Assembly: GCA_916700875.1 (NCBI GenBank)
Contig: CAKAKS010000066.1
Location: 16,984,361-17,048,360 of the forward strand
From: Sebastes aleutianus
Lineage: Eukaryota; Chordata; Actinopteri; Perciformes; Sebastidae
Direction of reading: 5' to 3'
Length of the DNA stretch: 64,000 bases
Part shown: positions 29,991 to 43,075 of the stretch, one piece after another
Numbering within the stretch: the first letter of the stretch is position 1
How the letters are laid out: each line of letters opens with the position of its first letter
Notes under the pieces: generated by a model
The model's input: the letters and a program-made list of their open reading frames with translations, nothing else
Database searches by the model: none
What the model was told of the DNA's origin: nothing
Program-made: the position numbers and the translations under genes

Positions 29991-32870
29991 TGTTGAAACC
30001 CAAAGTGTTTTTGCATCATCACGCCACTGGAAACGCTATACCCCCAGCGAGAACAGAACAGCACTTAGGATACATAAAAATGCATCAGAGGAAATTCAAT
30101 TTCTGTCAAAGTAATGTGATAGAAATGGACAACGTCTGAAATGCCTGGAAAACAAATGGATCCAAATGGTCGATAGTCTCCAGAGAGTCTGGCAGAGGTC
30201 ACATCAGAAACGTAGCGCTGTTTATACGCTCAAAACAAAGTTGACATACACACAAACACTGACATGTAGGACTTCGCAGTTTGTTGTTTCATTGTATTAA
30301 ACTGTGAGCCCAACAGAACAATGTAGATTGAACCCTACCCAGAATGTGAAGTAGCCTACAGCGGCACTTGTCACTCCACCGTCTCCACAATTGACTTCAC
30401 TGATGCTCATTTCATCGGCTATTTTCCCTCTCACATTGATTTGACCAGATTGATCTGAACTGACTTCAGGCTCTGCACCTGATACCGGCTCTAATCGGCT
30501 GAGAGGTTTCAAATATAATATGACCCAAATATATATATTTTTTGCCTTTTTTAATACTTCAAAATAGACTTTCAGTCAAGAGTTACAGTTGGGAAGTTTT
30601 AAAGATATTTTGCAGTCCCAACCGTCAATAATTCATGACTGTACAGTACACACAGGCAGAGGTTTCATCTTTAGCTTCCCTCACGCTGAACTGAATAAAA
30701 CAGGAGGGAATAGAGCTATATAGTGTACTGTTGTTAATTTAATTTTTAATGTAATTAATTTAATACTGGGAATTAACACCACTTATGTTTTGTCATGTTC
30801 CTCGCTCTACTCCTAATAAGCATGCTGTACAGGTCTCCCAAGATACACAGTAATTAGCCCGTAATTCCTAATCTAATCGGTCATGCTTAACCTCCGTGTG
30901 TGCTGCCGTGTGTGCACATACTGTATGCTCAGGTTCATTAGTACTCTCGGTGAGGAGCATGACCGGCAGAGAGAGATACGGCGACCTTTGCCCTCAGATA
31001 TATCTCCAGCTCTACTTTGTTTTTCCGCAAACCTGTGAGGCTAAGCAAACCCTTATCAATGTCGCTGCACACCTTTTTAATTTAAAGTGTTAATTGGGTG
31101 AGACGTTAAGCCATGGGATCAATGGTTCATTCAATGTTCTAGGTGGTTAACACCTCGACGGCTAAATGTGTCAGATTCACCTGAGTTTGAATGATGGCCA
31201 AGCACACTAACTTCACACTGTAACACAAATAAACTTGCATACACAATATTTGTATGCAAGTTTGTCTGTCCTACTTTCAAGGTGACAGTTTCAGACTGTC
31301 TAAGCTCCTGTTTGACCCATTAGAGTACGTATGAGCTCACTCTCAGACCCCCCTGCTGTCTCACTAAGCACAAGTTATTGCACAGAGCCTTAACTTTGAC
31401 TGCTATCTGTATCATTATTTCATATCCCATGAATTCATAATGGCATCATCTATATTCACCATATTAGACACACTTCTCAGAGGCAGCCGCTGATTTCCCT
31501 CAATAGTAAGAACAATGTCTTCCATATCCAGATTTGTCATTCCCTATCTTCACGGTCTGGAGCCATCATGTGGGAGCACGGCTATCTGACGTACAGATTA
31601 TGTGCATCCGCGTGCGTGTGCAAGCGGCACATAAGTATATGCTTATTTATGAAAGCCATGCATGTGTGTGTGTGCGTGTTTCTCTGTGGGCTCTCTCTAA
31701 TTACACAAAAAAAAAAGACTGCAGATGCTTCATGAAGTCAGAATGGAGCAATTAAATGCCCATGGAGGGGGTGAATCGTGCAATGTCAACAAGAATAATG
31801 TCCCACCGTGGACCTGACAGCCTGGCTCAAGAAAAAAAAAAAAAAAAGCAAGGAAGGGATTTATCCATATTGCACAATCATGGATGGAGATAATGTAATG
31901 CCCGAATAAGAAGCCACAATGCAAATGTAGCTGTTTTATTCACCGTGAATGCAGCTAATGTTTCTCTCTTGATTTCAGGCCTTTTTTTTTGTCTTATTAG
32001 AAATATCATCTTCCTCCTGAGCCTTCTGCTGGAGCAACTGTAAACTTTATACAGTTTATGCAACTGCTCTTCAGTGTGACTTGAATAACTAAATTCCTTC
32101 TTTGTCTGCTAAAATGAAAGAAGGAAATTGGTCTGGTTTTGGAAATAGTTGCTCGAAAGCCACAAGGTTGCCAATTCTGTGTTGAAATATGCATTCTTGC
32201 AAACAACTGAAGAATAGGCACTGCGGCACTAACACAGTACAGATGCAGGATACATTCAGGGCGGAGGATGATGCTTTTCAGTGTCCTCATAATGACAGGG
32301 ACTTCAGAATCTGGGGGGAAGAGACGAGAATAAGCCCAGGCCAATATAGGCAGAATGAGGCTGATTTTTTGCCATTATAGCGGCGAGCTCTTCTCCCTCT
32401 TGGATGGAAGCCTGGGCTGACAGTCAAACATCATTATGAGCCAGTGGCCTTGCACTTTGTCACTGTCAGTGCTTCTAAATAGAGACTTTGTTTTCAAGAT
32501 CTGTAAAGATTTATGACATTCCAGGCACTATTTAAGCGATGATGCACAGCAAAGTCATTCTGTTTAATGCGAAGCCACTTTGAAAAATGGGCAGATTCTG
32601 TGGGTTGTGGGCTTTATTTCCTCCGAGCGCAAATACAATACGAGGCATTGTGCCCCATCTTTCTTTCAATCAGAGGAAACACAGATGTCACGTGAAGTGT
32701 TGGGGTATCGCTGAAATGAATGATGGCATTTTCATTATCATTGTTGAGAGTCCACTCTTGAACCCTGTCGCTAAAAATCATTTGCAAATGTCTATGAGAA
32801 TGAGGCCGTAATGCAGCGAAAAGTGGATTGGCCTTGCTGAATACTTGAATAAAAGATTCACTACATGTGC
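29991..32870. other. Intergenic between bco2 and gfra2, left part
   Basis: No coding exon was recognised. A second AATAAA-like site lies near 30696. A compact hairpin sits at 31225-31269 (listed separately). The rest is AT-rich unique-looking sequence. Confidence 0.5.
31225..31269. other. Short near-perfect hairpin
   Basis: Two 19-nt arms, the inner 13 nt perfectly complementary (AAACTTGCATACA with TGTATGCAAGTTT), flank the 7-nt loop CAATATT; two of the outer six positions mismatch. Its size is small for a pre-miRNA, and no known family is recognised. Confidence 0.7.
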
Positions 32871-32873
32871 TGG

Positions 32874-33178
32874 CAGGGCCGGCTTACGGCACAGGCCATA
32901 TAGGCAGTCGCTTAGGGCGCCAACATCTGGGGTCGGGGGGGAGAGGGACGCTGGTCGCCCTCTAAAAAAAACAAAAAAAACGGTGGGTGCCAAAGAAAGA
33001 AATCCACCTTTCACGCCTGTAACGCTCTTTCTCACACCAACAATATCAGGGACCTATTGTTTATTCATATTATAATAAATACAGTTATTTATGTAAAATC
33101 CTGCGGTTTACGGACATTTACGGGTCTCCAAATCCATATTTTGCCTATAGGGCGCCAAAAGGGCTAGAGCCGGCGCTG
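32874..33178. mobile_element. hAT-like MITE with CAGGGCCGGC / GCCGGCGCTG ends
   Basis: The left end CAGGGCCGGCTTACGGC and the right end in reverse complement CAGCGCCGGCTCTAGCCC are similar. It is flanked by related ACATGTGCTGG (left) and CATGTGTGCTGG (right) sequences, so an exact 8-bp duplication is blurred. The length is 305 bp, non-coding. Confidence 0.6.
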
Positions 33179-33399
33179 CATGTGTGCTGGATATTCTTGC
33201 CATGAGTTCAAGTAGCCAACACACTTATTATTGCTTCCTAATTCCTAATCCTTGATGTGTATATCTCTTTGAGAAGACTATGAAAGAGACAGTAAGAAGT
33301 ATATTACACATGAATCACAAGAAATTGTATCACAAAATGTATAGGATTCCTGTGGCAATACCCCCAGGAGATGGAGGAAATACCACACAGGCTCAACTA

Positions 33400-34190
33400 G
33401 TGAGATCACTGTAATTTCACACACTGTAAACAATTGCTGCTAATTTACAGCAGGATTTCAACAGTATTAACCCGTTATTGCTAAAAACAGTGCTTTACTG
33501 TTAATACAAAAGAAAACCTGTTAAATTACGCTCATAGGCCGTTTTTTAACTGAACTATAATGCATTCTTAAAAAAACAGCACTTTACTGCTGATCAACTG
33601 TCTAAAGTATCATCAGTAACAGTTTCATGCAGTATTTCTTTAATTCTGGGACCTGATCTGCACATGTGAGGCTTGTACATTGTACATGATTGTAAAATCA
33701 GTGAATTAGCTCTGTTCTTCATTCACATGTTGTTATGGTTTGCATTCTGTGCTTGTAGCCAGCTATAGACAGACATTTTGGGAAAAGTGTCAACAAGTCT
33801 AGTATAGCCTTTTTCCTAACGAGTGCCTTTAATTGTATTTAATGTGACTATTCCTATGTCTGTAATCTGCTAAGTCTATTCATCTAGGCAATAAATAATG
33901 TTGTATGTAAAAAATACAACCTAAATAGTGCATTAAAACAAATCAGTAAGATAATGTAAAAGAAAGGAACAGCTATATAATGTATCTTTAAACAGTAAAT
34001 TAACTGTGAAATACTGTGAAATTAATAAAAAAACAACTGTATTTTTCATTAACAGTACAAAGCTGTAAATTTCAGCGACAGTATAATAATGTTAATTTTA
34101 CAGTAACATAAAGGCAACCCTGCTCCCAGTTCTTTACTGTTATTTTACTGGGAAATCTTAACAGTACAGGAGCATCTCCGATTCCCTGCA
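33400..34190. repeat. AT-rich repeat full of ACAGTAAA/TTTACTGT motifs
   Basis: Many copies of ACAGTAA, TTACTGT and AACAGT in both orientations are scattered here, for example TTTACAGCAGGATTTCAACA near 33442 and TTTACTGTTATTTTACTG near 34133. I have seen this style of repeat in other teleosts, possibly a degenerate DNA transposon. The ends are not defined. It lies directly upstream of the gfra2 promoter. Confidence 0.45.
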
Positions 34191-34321
34191 GGGACATTAC
34201 AGTATTATCTTTATATATTTTTTCCCTATAAGGTAACATTTATTAATACCCCACGTTTTTTGTTTTTTTCCCACCCTCTCCCAGCAGCGCCCTCTGCCGG
34301 CTCACATCAACTCTCCCTCTT

Positions 34322-34370
34322 TATAAAGTGCCGTGATGCCTCGACACACACATGCAGTAGTCAGTGCAAA
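34322..34370 (+). promoter_or_regulatory. gfra2 candidate core promoter
   Basis: TATAAAG at 34322-34328 follows a GC-richer stretch. A pyrimidine-flanked TCAGT at 34361-34365 could be the initiator, though nearer positions around 34350 would suit the TATA spacing better. The leader would run about 620 nt to the ATG at 34982. Confidence 0.45.
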
Positions 34371-34981
34371 AGAAGCGTTCACTCCCTCCAGAGGAGCGCA
34401 CAGCTTGGGTTTTTTTGAGGGGAGCCAGTCAGTTGGTGGTGGAGAAGAAGGAAAAACAAGCCAGTCAGCGATTTGCAGCACTTTCAGATGAGTTCTTCCA
34501 CCTCGTTAGAGATATCGGCATAGCTGACAGATCATTTTACGCCAGTTTAAGGAATGTTTTAGGCACAATTTGTCTCCAGGGGGCAATTGGAGAGCGGGCA
34601 GTGTGAGCCCCCTATAATGCGGAGAAGAGATCAAGTCTCAGTAGTTTGTCGGTATGAACGCAGCGCAGACGGAACCAGAGAAAACTGCTTTCATGGATTG
34701 ACTGATTGATTGATTGGCATTTTTTATTTTTTCCCAATATCAGAGGATTTGTTTTTCTGTGTCGTGGTTATAGTCTATTATTCAAAAAAAGAGAACAAAA
34801 TCGTGGATTATTATTGGGATTTTTTCGGAGGTGCGTCTTTAACGAGGATTTTTTGATTTTATTATTTTTTTTTACACTTATAGCCTATACGCCTGGGTCA
34901 AGGATCCGGAGAGGGGAATTAAACCTTTTCACAAGGTGGAAATATTAGTCGTGTTGGACCTTAACTCATCTCTCTTCCAAC
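34371..34981 (+). other. gfra2 5' untranslated region (probable)
   Basis: If transcription starts near 34350, this is leader sequence. It contains several upstream ATGs (for example 34364 and 34706), with open frames of about 80 codons having no recognisable domains. An unseen intron within it cannot be excluded. Confidence 0.4.
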
Positions 34982-37900
34982 ATGAAGTCTGTCACTGTGT
35001 GGATGTGCGTCTACATCTTCCTCCTGCTCTTAGGTGAGAAGTGAAATATGGAAATAACATGAGCAAATTGTGTAAATTGTGTGGCTCAGTTAATTATTGC
35101 AAATTATTATTGCATTTTCTTTCTGGTTATGTGTCCACTTTTTTCATTCAGGAGTTGTTTGAGGGGGTTCATTCTGCTTTTTTTTTTTTTTTTTTTTCAT
35201 TTTTTTAAATATATATTATTATGTGGGGTGAAATACTGATGGGCGTTCATGTTATATAGCTGGATGATTTGATTATGTTTAATTGTAACCCGCAGCTACA
35301 AAACCCAAGTTGGTCTATGAATCACTTATATTGGATCCATTAAAAAAAACACAGCTTCCATAGCTGGGATACAGAGATCATTATTATAACAGCTTTTAGT
35401 CAGTAAAAAGGGAACATCGCTAAGGTTTTTTTTTTTTCCCAGTTACACACTTGTGCTTGGTTGAATATTAGAAAATCCATCATCACCATCATCATCATTA
35501 GCACAATTACCATTATACTGTTAAGTGTCGTCCACAAATGAAAGGCACTTCAGTTAAACCCATCTGACTGGTGAAATATTTGAACTTCATGTTACTCTTG
35601 CTCTCTCATACTGATGCAGTATACTCCCTCCTCTCTGAGCTCAATGCTCAACATCACCACAAGGGGTCTCTCTTGTCATTTCACCAGAGCTGCTGTCTCT
35701 ACTTTTGGGTCTGAAGGCGCATTTGAATCTTGACTCCTGTCAAATACTCTGAGTCTCTGCTCCTGTGGATCCCTGTTTACTCACTGCAAGCTGTAATTTT
35801 CTGGTTACCTAGATGTGAATTAAGCGTAGTTCACTTTTTTTTTTTAAGGTGAGATAATTAGACACACTCCAATGATCAAGTCTTCCTTTAATTACATTTA
35901 ATAGGAAACTGAAAGCTGCAGTGTAACTCGTTTTTGGAGGCTTTAGACGCACTAAAGTGAGTGCAGATAAGCACAGGTAAATCACTGACGGTTAATTAAA
36001 TGAGATATAACGAGACACCATGTAGAGATAAGAGACGATAAGACTCGTGTGAACCGTGTCACTGTCTTTTGCTAAAAGATGCATTGGCATGTATGGACAT
36101 GAGCTAGGCCATCAAACCTGTTTGTGGGTCCCACATCAACAAAACAAAGATGAAAACAGGTTTACCATATGAGCTTGCACTTACACACACACACAAACAT
36201 ACACACACAAACACAAAATCCCTCACACATTGATTTGCAATTTCTGAGCCCCCTCTTGTGTCTTGGCGTCCCCACCCAGATGAAGCAGCGAGTTCCTGGG
36301 ATGGACCCTCATCTTTGTCCGCATCCCTGGCCGATGGCTCTCCAGGATCTCCGGGCGCCGGGTCCGGGCCCGGAGCTCAGCCAGAATGGGTGGACTGCAT
36401 CCAGGCGAGTGACATGTGCAACCAGAACCCTCACTGCAGCTCTCGGTACCGGGTGATGCGCCAGTGCCTTGTGGGCAAGGAGAAGGAAGCCATGCTGGAC
36501 AACAACAGGGAGTGCCAGGCCGCCTTAGAAGTGCTGCTGGTCAGTCCTCTGTATGACTGCCGCTGCAAGAGGGGCATGAAGAAGGAGCTGCAGTGTCTGC
36601 AGAACTACTGGACCATCCACATGGGACTCACCGAAGGTAGGAGTTTTTTTACGAGTCTCTGTCTCACAAAGCTCACATCACATCATGTTTAACTGCAGTG
36701 CAATTTCAGAGCCGGTAATATAATATAACACCTCTTTAAGTCATGCAGTTTCTTTGTAAAACTACAGATTTATTCACGTGGAATTAGCACTTCTTCTTCT
36801 TCTTTCACCAGTCAGCTTATTATGAACGGTCAGTGTCATTTGTTTCTGTATTCCCTCTCTGCCCGTGAATTCAGCTTGCAACGTGTTCAATGCTTTTGTT
36901 GCTGAAGAGCAGGTCTCTATATGAGCTTCATGGTCATGTACAAGAATGCACACAAGAAGATGTACGTGCATTGCTGCAGTCTGTCTGTGGTTGTGCAACA
37001 CACCTCTAATGATATGAATGACTTCTTTAGCATTACGACATTTATTTTAAATGAATGTTCCGATCTCAAGTAGCCGCGTACTTTCCTTCCGGGCAAACAA
37101 GAGAAGATGCGCACCACACCCATTGTTGATGCCCTATTCCCTGATGCCCTCTTATAGAGATACCCAGAAGCCCCTGATGAAAAATATATGCTTTCCTACT
37201 TTCCTCACCCTCTCGAAGGTAATGGAGCTATAATGGGATTACATTAGGTAGGCCTGTTATGGTGGACTTATTGGTTTTCACCTAAAGTGTTCCATATTAC
37301 CATGTAATTAGGTTACAATCGTATAGCTCAGTGGCCCTTATGTGTCCACTTATGCGGGACGTAAAACAGCACTCTTGTTGTAACATTGAGACCTTCTGGT
37401 TTTTACATTTAGAGTGCATAAAGTGGATTCCTGAACTGACTTGACTCTTGATCCAGAGCTGCTAGAGATGCCGTGCGCTGGGGATTGGGCTAAAGGGGGG
37501 CCTTAACCCGAGAGTGACATTTCTCCACGCTTGTGCACGTGGCTGAAGTCTGTGCGACTGATGTCAAGTGTCATGCCATGTAAACATGGAGGACATAATG
37601 TGCTCAGCTGTTTTGACACGTGGGGTAATGGTGGTGGAAGCGCTGCAAAGTCTCCGAGCTCTGAGCGTTCTGGGCTTTTGTGTTGTGATCCGTGAAGTGA
37701 CTCGCCGGGCTGACTGCTCATAGCACCAGCTACACTTCATCAGACTGATGGCAGCAGAGGGTCCCTGACACGAGTTCAAGGGAAATGTAATGACATGGAT
37801 GCTCCCCAGGCCTCCTGTCTCCCTCCCTGTCTCTCTCTCTCTCCTTTTCTAACTCTTTCCCCTTTGTAATGATCTTTTCTGCTCTCCCCTCCGTATCTCT

Positions 37901-40900
37901 TTCTCACTCTCTTTCCCCAACAAACAAACTCGCACCAGTCAAAGCGTTTGTTTGAACGCATCATGCAAGTTGTCTAGCTAGTCAGGGATAGAGACCTCCT
38001 GCGCCCGCAGCGTGCCCTTCACAGAGCTCGTGTTTCTTTTTACGAATAAACGCCTCTCAGCACTGTCCTGTTTTGGCCCTGTCGCCCTCGGAGATAAAAA
38101 CTCACTTTAACACAAACGAAAAGCTCTTATAGTGCCGCTTTAATCTAATCACGATCCATTGTGCAGTCAAGCAGGCTTTTGTTAACTGGAAACAATCTAT
38201 GTACAACATCCATCTCTGGAAACAAACACGAAAGGGCCGAGTCCCAACGCACCCTCTCCAAATGGTGCTAAACCACTTTAAAAAGCATTTGTGGACAAAT
38301 CAGGAAGGTTTGGATGTAGTTGTTGGGTTAGATAATGCGTAATGTGGCTTTGAATGTCTTATTTTACTCACGCTAATGTGGAGAGATGAAGAACGCAAGA
38401 GTATGTGAGAGAGAACTAAGGATTAAAAGAAGAGGAGTAGAGCTGGAGAAGGTGAAAGGACAAGGATGACTAAACGACAGACAGAAGATTGTGTTATTTT
38501 TTACTAATGTGATAAACTCTATATGAAAAGTAATGTCTGGTGCCTTTAGGACAAACATATTTAGCCACGTTGCACATACTGTATGACCATTTTGCTGCAA
38601 CCTAAGGCCATTATAAAGGGTAGAAAGCCATCTAGAAATCAGGCCCCTGCTACAGTATAAGTTAGGTTGTTTCTTATGATGACCCATGTTGACCAGGGGC
38701 AGGGAGTTGGCCTGCGAGCTTGAGGGCTAAACCATTGTGTCCGCAAAGAGAAAAGTGATGTTGACCAAGGATGGACTGGGATTTGAAACAATGCCCTGCT
38801 CCCAGATCAGCCCTACGCGAACGGCACACAGATACTCCACAGCCTCAGGCAAGGTTATCAACTAATACTCTTCATTTCTAATGCAGAACCAAGTGAATCT
38901 GTTAGATACAAAGTGCACCTGTTAACATGAATAATCATGAATGGGGACAAACACAGTAAACAGGAAAAATCAAATGTTAATTTTAATAACCTTAGAACTA
39001 TAAAGGGCTTTTATGTTCTTTCTTTTTTTTTGGCAGAGCGAATGAGTTTAAGATTTTACTGTGTTGGCTTTAAGAATGTAAAAAAACATACAGCTGAGTT
39101 TGGACCACCATATCCACAATTAGGATTTATATTAAATACTTTATCAACTAAAAGACCGTAACACATAGAAGTACTCACCATGTGAATCAGTTCGGGGGCA
39201 GTGCTTTAAGTCATGTAAAGAATATCAGTCATTCGAAGATTCAAAACAACCTTGAAAGATCTACATCTGTCTTTAAATTCATTACTTTGCCGGTTCGTCT
39301 CTTTCTCATTCCACTGAGGTTTATGTCATTCAGATGCAAAATGGTTGCATAAGCACCGTAAACTAAAGCAACAGTAAGAACTAAATGATCACTCATAATT
39401 TTTTTAATCTAATTAATTTTAAAGTCTCTTGGGGCCATGCTCTAAACCCAACAGAAAGTCGGCTATTTTGAATTTTGTGTGAATTTTTCGTATTTTTGGC
39501 CATTTCCAGGCTCTGTACTTTAACAAACTCCTCCTACAGATTTCACCCGATTTACTTCTGATTTAATCAGTACAATCTAACGACCTTTGTGATGAAAAGT
39601 TATTGAAAGTTTAAACTTTCATAAAACGGCGTTGCCGTGACATGGCGGAGAATTTACGATTCGCCAATAAACAACAAACTGTTGTACTTGGTCAAATCTG
39701 CCCCAAACTTGACCTACTTCATAGCAGTCCGGGCCTGAGGACATCTAAAAGGCAATATTGACTCAAAGTCATAGCGCCACCTACTGGCAACAGGAAGTCA
39801 GCGTTATGTGACAAACATACGATTTACATGAAATTTATGTTGTGTGGCCTACACTTGATGTAGAGCAACGTAATGCATGTTTAGCGCATGTTCTCTAGCG
39901 CCACATAGTGGACACAGGAAGTGGTGCAAGGAAATAATATCTAACTTGTGCAGTGCAGTGTCCGATGGTCACGGAAATGCACATTTGCTTCGACCGGTGT
40001 CCCACCAAAACCCCTGACGTGCGCAAAGGTGCGAGGGCCTGATCATCACTGCTTGCAGCTTTAATTAATCTTGTTATAATATTTGTAATTAAACACTGGG
40101 GGGGAGGTTTGGAATAAAAAAAAAATATATATGATAATAATGATACATGCGGACTAAACAAAAGGCTCAAGACAGGCAGACATGCAGTTTTAAAATTACA
40201 TTTTTACAAGTATTCTCTTGTCATAGTATTTTAATGTTGCAAGTTGCCTACGAGCAGACGCAGAAATTAAACACTTCCAGTCTGGAAACAATTATGGTCA
40301 AAGGTGAAGTTAGGGTTGGTAAGTGTTAATAAGTGCCAATAAAATATAAAAATAACAAAAGGCAAAAAAAGCTGCCATTTGTCCTTCTCTCTGAAGTCAT
40401 GGTTATTACTCCAATTCAATAGAAAATAAATAGAAAATAGTTCAGTTTTATTTTGATTGCAAATTTAAAAGTTTTATATCTTACTTTCATTTCAATTTTC
40501 ATTTATAGTTGAGGTAATTAATGGCCCGATTGCTATGGAAGGACATTAAACAATGGTTCAAAACGATGAAGGACAGAATGGCTGTGAGGTGTGTATTAAT
40601 CATCGCTAAACCAGAACACCATCAGCACCATTTGTTCCCGCCACTCAGGTGTTGTGACGTCAGTAGGTGTAATGGTGTATGGTTTTCTGCAGCTCAGTGC
40701 TATCAAATTTAAATCCAGATTAAAGTAGATATTATTCATGCCACAGGCTTTCAACCATTGTGTTAAACTGAGCGGCATGCGCCTCTCTTTCTTGTGGGAG
40801 TTCGCTTCTCCTTCAGTGTGATAACTGAACATTTGAAAGCAAACTGAAGAGTCTACCCTGAGACAGAAAGGCAATCTATCTTAAGCCAAGACAAACCAGA

Positions 40901-43043
40901 CTCACCATAAAAAAACGCCCAGGTGGAAAGGCCGTCGTGCTGCGGTGTGTCCGTGAGATGTAACTGCAAATTGAATTAGTTAGAGCAAACAAGGCCCAGA
41001 CACTTAGGAGCAGCGTGAGTGTCTACAGTTACATAAGTCCAGCGAGAGGCCTGAAACTTTGAAAGGTGTTTGACAATTTGTGTGATGAAACAATGCATTG
41101 CTGCTGAGAAAAACACTTAACAGTGTGACAACAGCGTGACTCAACACCGTCATTGAGTGTTGCTTGACGTGTCTCCTTGAAATACCAGCCCATTTAAGCA
41201 GGTGGTGGCAGCTATATTCCTGTAGAATTTAAATTTAGAAAGACATTATATACTGATGTGCGACTCCACAGCTATGAAGTGGGGTTAGATTTTCTTCTTG
41301 ATCGCTACACTTATTGCCTGCCTTTAGGCTGTACTGTATCGCCCTGACTGGCTTAAAAACCCCATACTAAAGGCTGTTATAATGCCAGTCTTTGAGCCGT
41401 CAGTAATGGTGCTAATGGTGACCTGTTAATTGTGTTTTCTAACGGAAAATGGCAGCTGATTTCAGCGCGTCAATGGAGCCGTCTTTGATGAATAATGGGT
41501 GGTTTCTGCTCTGAATGGGCCCGAGTTGGTGTGAGGCAATAAGGTCTAGCAGTTTGAATCTATAAAAGAAGTAATTACTAAGAAAGAAACATTGGCTGAT
41601 ACACACAGGGATATTGTATAGGCGGCTGCGGTTCCCTTTCAATTGTGCCCTGGGCCATGTGGATATAGCCTTGCAGGATTGCAGGAGAATTAGTAATTTA
41701 AACGATAAGTTCCACACCTCTAACATACATTATTTCATAGCCTCAGCTATGAAACCACAGCCCGGGTCTCTCCAAGTAAGAATCGAAGATCTTTTTGTGG
41801 GGGACCTTTCAGAGCAGTTTAATTAGCTCAGCCAACTTTCACCGCAGAGAGAGAGAGAGAAAGGAGAACTCCACCATGTGCTCCACTCCAATCTTTTCCA
41901 GTTCATTGTGAGAGAAGACTGTATCTTTTACATGCGACGACGGCGAGAATACCAGACAATTTAGTGTCATGATTTATATTCTCCATTTTTAAGAATGTCA
42001 GCGTTGCAAAAGGTCACCCTCTGAATATGTCACCGCATCATGCTAATACCACGAGTTGGCCCCAGTAATGCTGCGGGAAGTTACATGAAACGGACAGTGT
42101 GAAAATGCTCTGCTGCAGCATCGTGATAGACTGAGGCAGGGAGGAAGAGAAATGGAGAGAGCGAGAGCGAGGACAGGAGGTGAGGAGAGGAGGTGAGAAG
42201 AGGACGGTGGATAAATGATGAGAGGGGGAAGAAAATTTAAGAGAGAGACAGAGAAAACCAAAGAATGAAAGAGCGAGAGGAAGAAAGAGGAGAATCATGG
42301 GGGGAAACCATAGAGGAGGGGGAGTTACAAAGGTACACAGTATTCCTGGGTGAAACCATCATTACTATGAGCAATGGTAGCAGTCACCGGCCATTACCTT
42401 AGCCATCCACTGTCATAAGCAGAACATTTTTCCAGCCTGCCCCGCATGTCAGGGGATAGGGAAGCAGGCTCCTGCATGCTGAATATGTCCTCTCTGCTTC
42501 CCCCCCCTCCCACCGCTGGGAACCCAGCCGGCACTCGCTAGGTGGCTACTTCATCATCAGAGGAAGGGACCTGTCGATAGCTTCTGGATGTGATCAATAA
42601 GGTCCTCTCAGAGCTCCCCCCCCCTCATCGCCCTTTTCATCCCTCCTTTTATCTCCCATCCCAAAACGTGAAAAGGATCAGTGAAATATGATGACAAAAC
42701 GGGCACTGTTTGTCGTCGTAAATCTGTCTAATGATTTTCCACGCCATAAGGTGAAGTGGCCGAGATGACTCCCATTCACTACGAGGCTGTATGGAGTGTG
42801 ACAGTGCGGCTGAAATGAGGGCCAGGTAACGGGGGTTTAGATTAGCCTTTTATAGCGGAGTGAGTTCTCGGGCCTCTCTATCAGAGGGGAGAGTGAGTGA
42901 CGGCCCATTCTGCTCAGTGAATACTGTCATGATGTGGGCATTAAGACTCACTGCTGGCAGGAAGGTTCACAGCGGTGCTGAATGAATGTGCGTCGCAGAA
43001 GTCAACTACCAGGCCCGGCGGCTGTCAGCGCAGCATGATTACT

Positions 43044-43075
<32 letters not shown>

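Noticed and set aside
31225..31269. Hairpin as a canonical microRNA gene
   Set aside because: At 45 nt it is shorter than typical precursors and matches no family I know, so it is reported only as a hairpin.
34364..34948. Two plus-strand frames of about 80 codons before gfra2 exon 1
   Set aside because: No recognisable domain; they fall in the probable 5' untranslated region and are better seen as upstream open frames.
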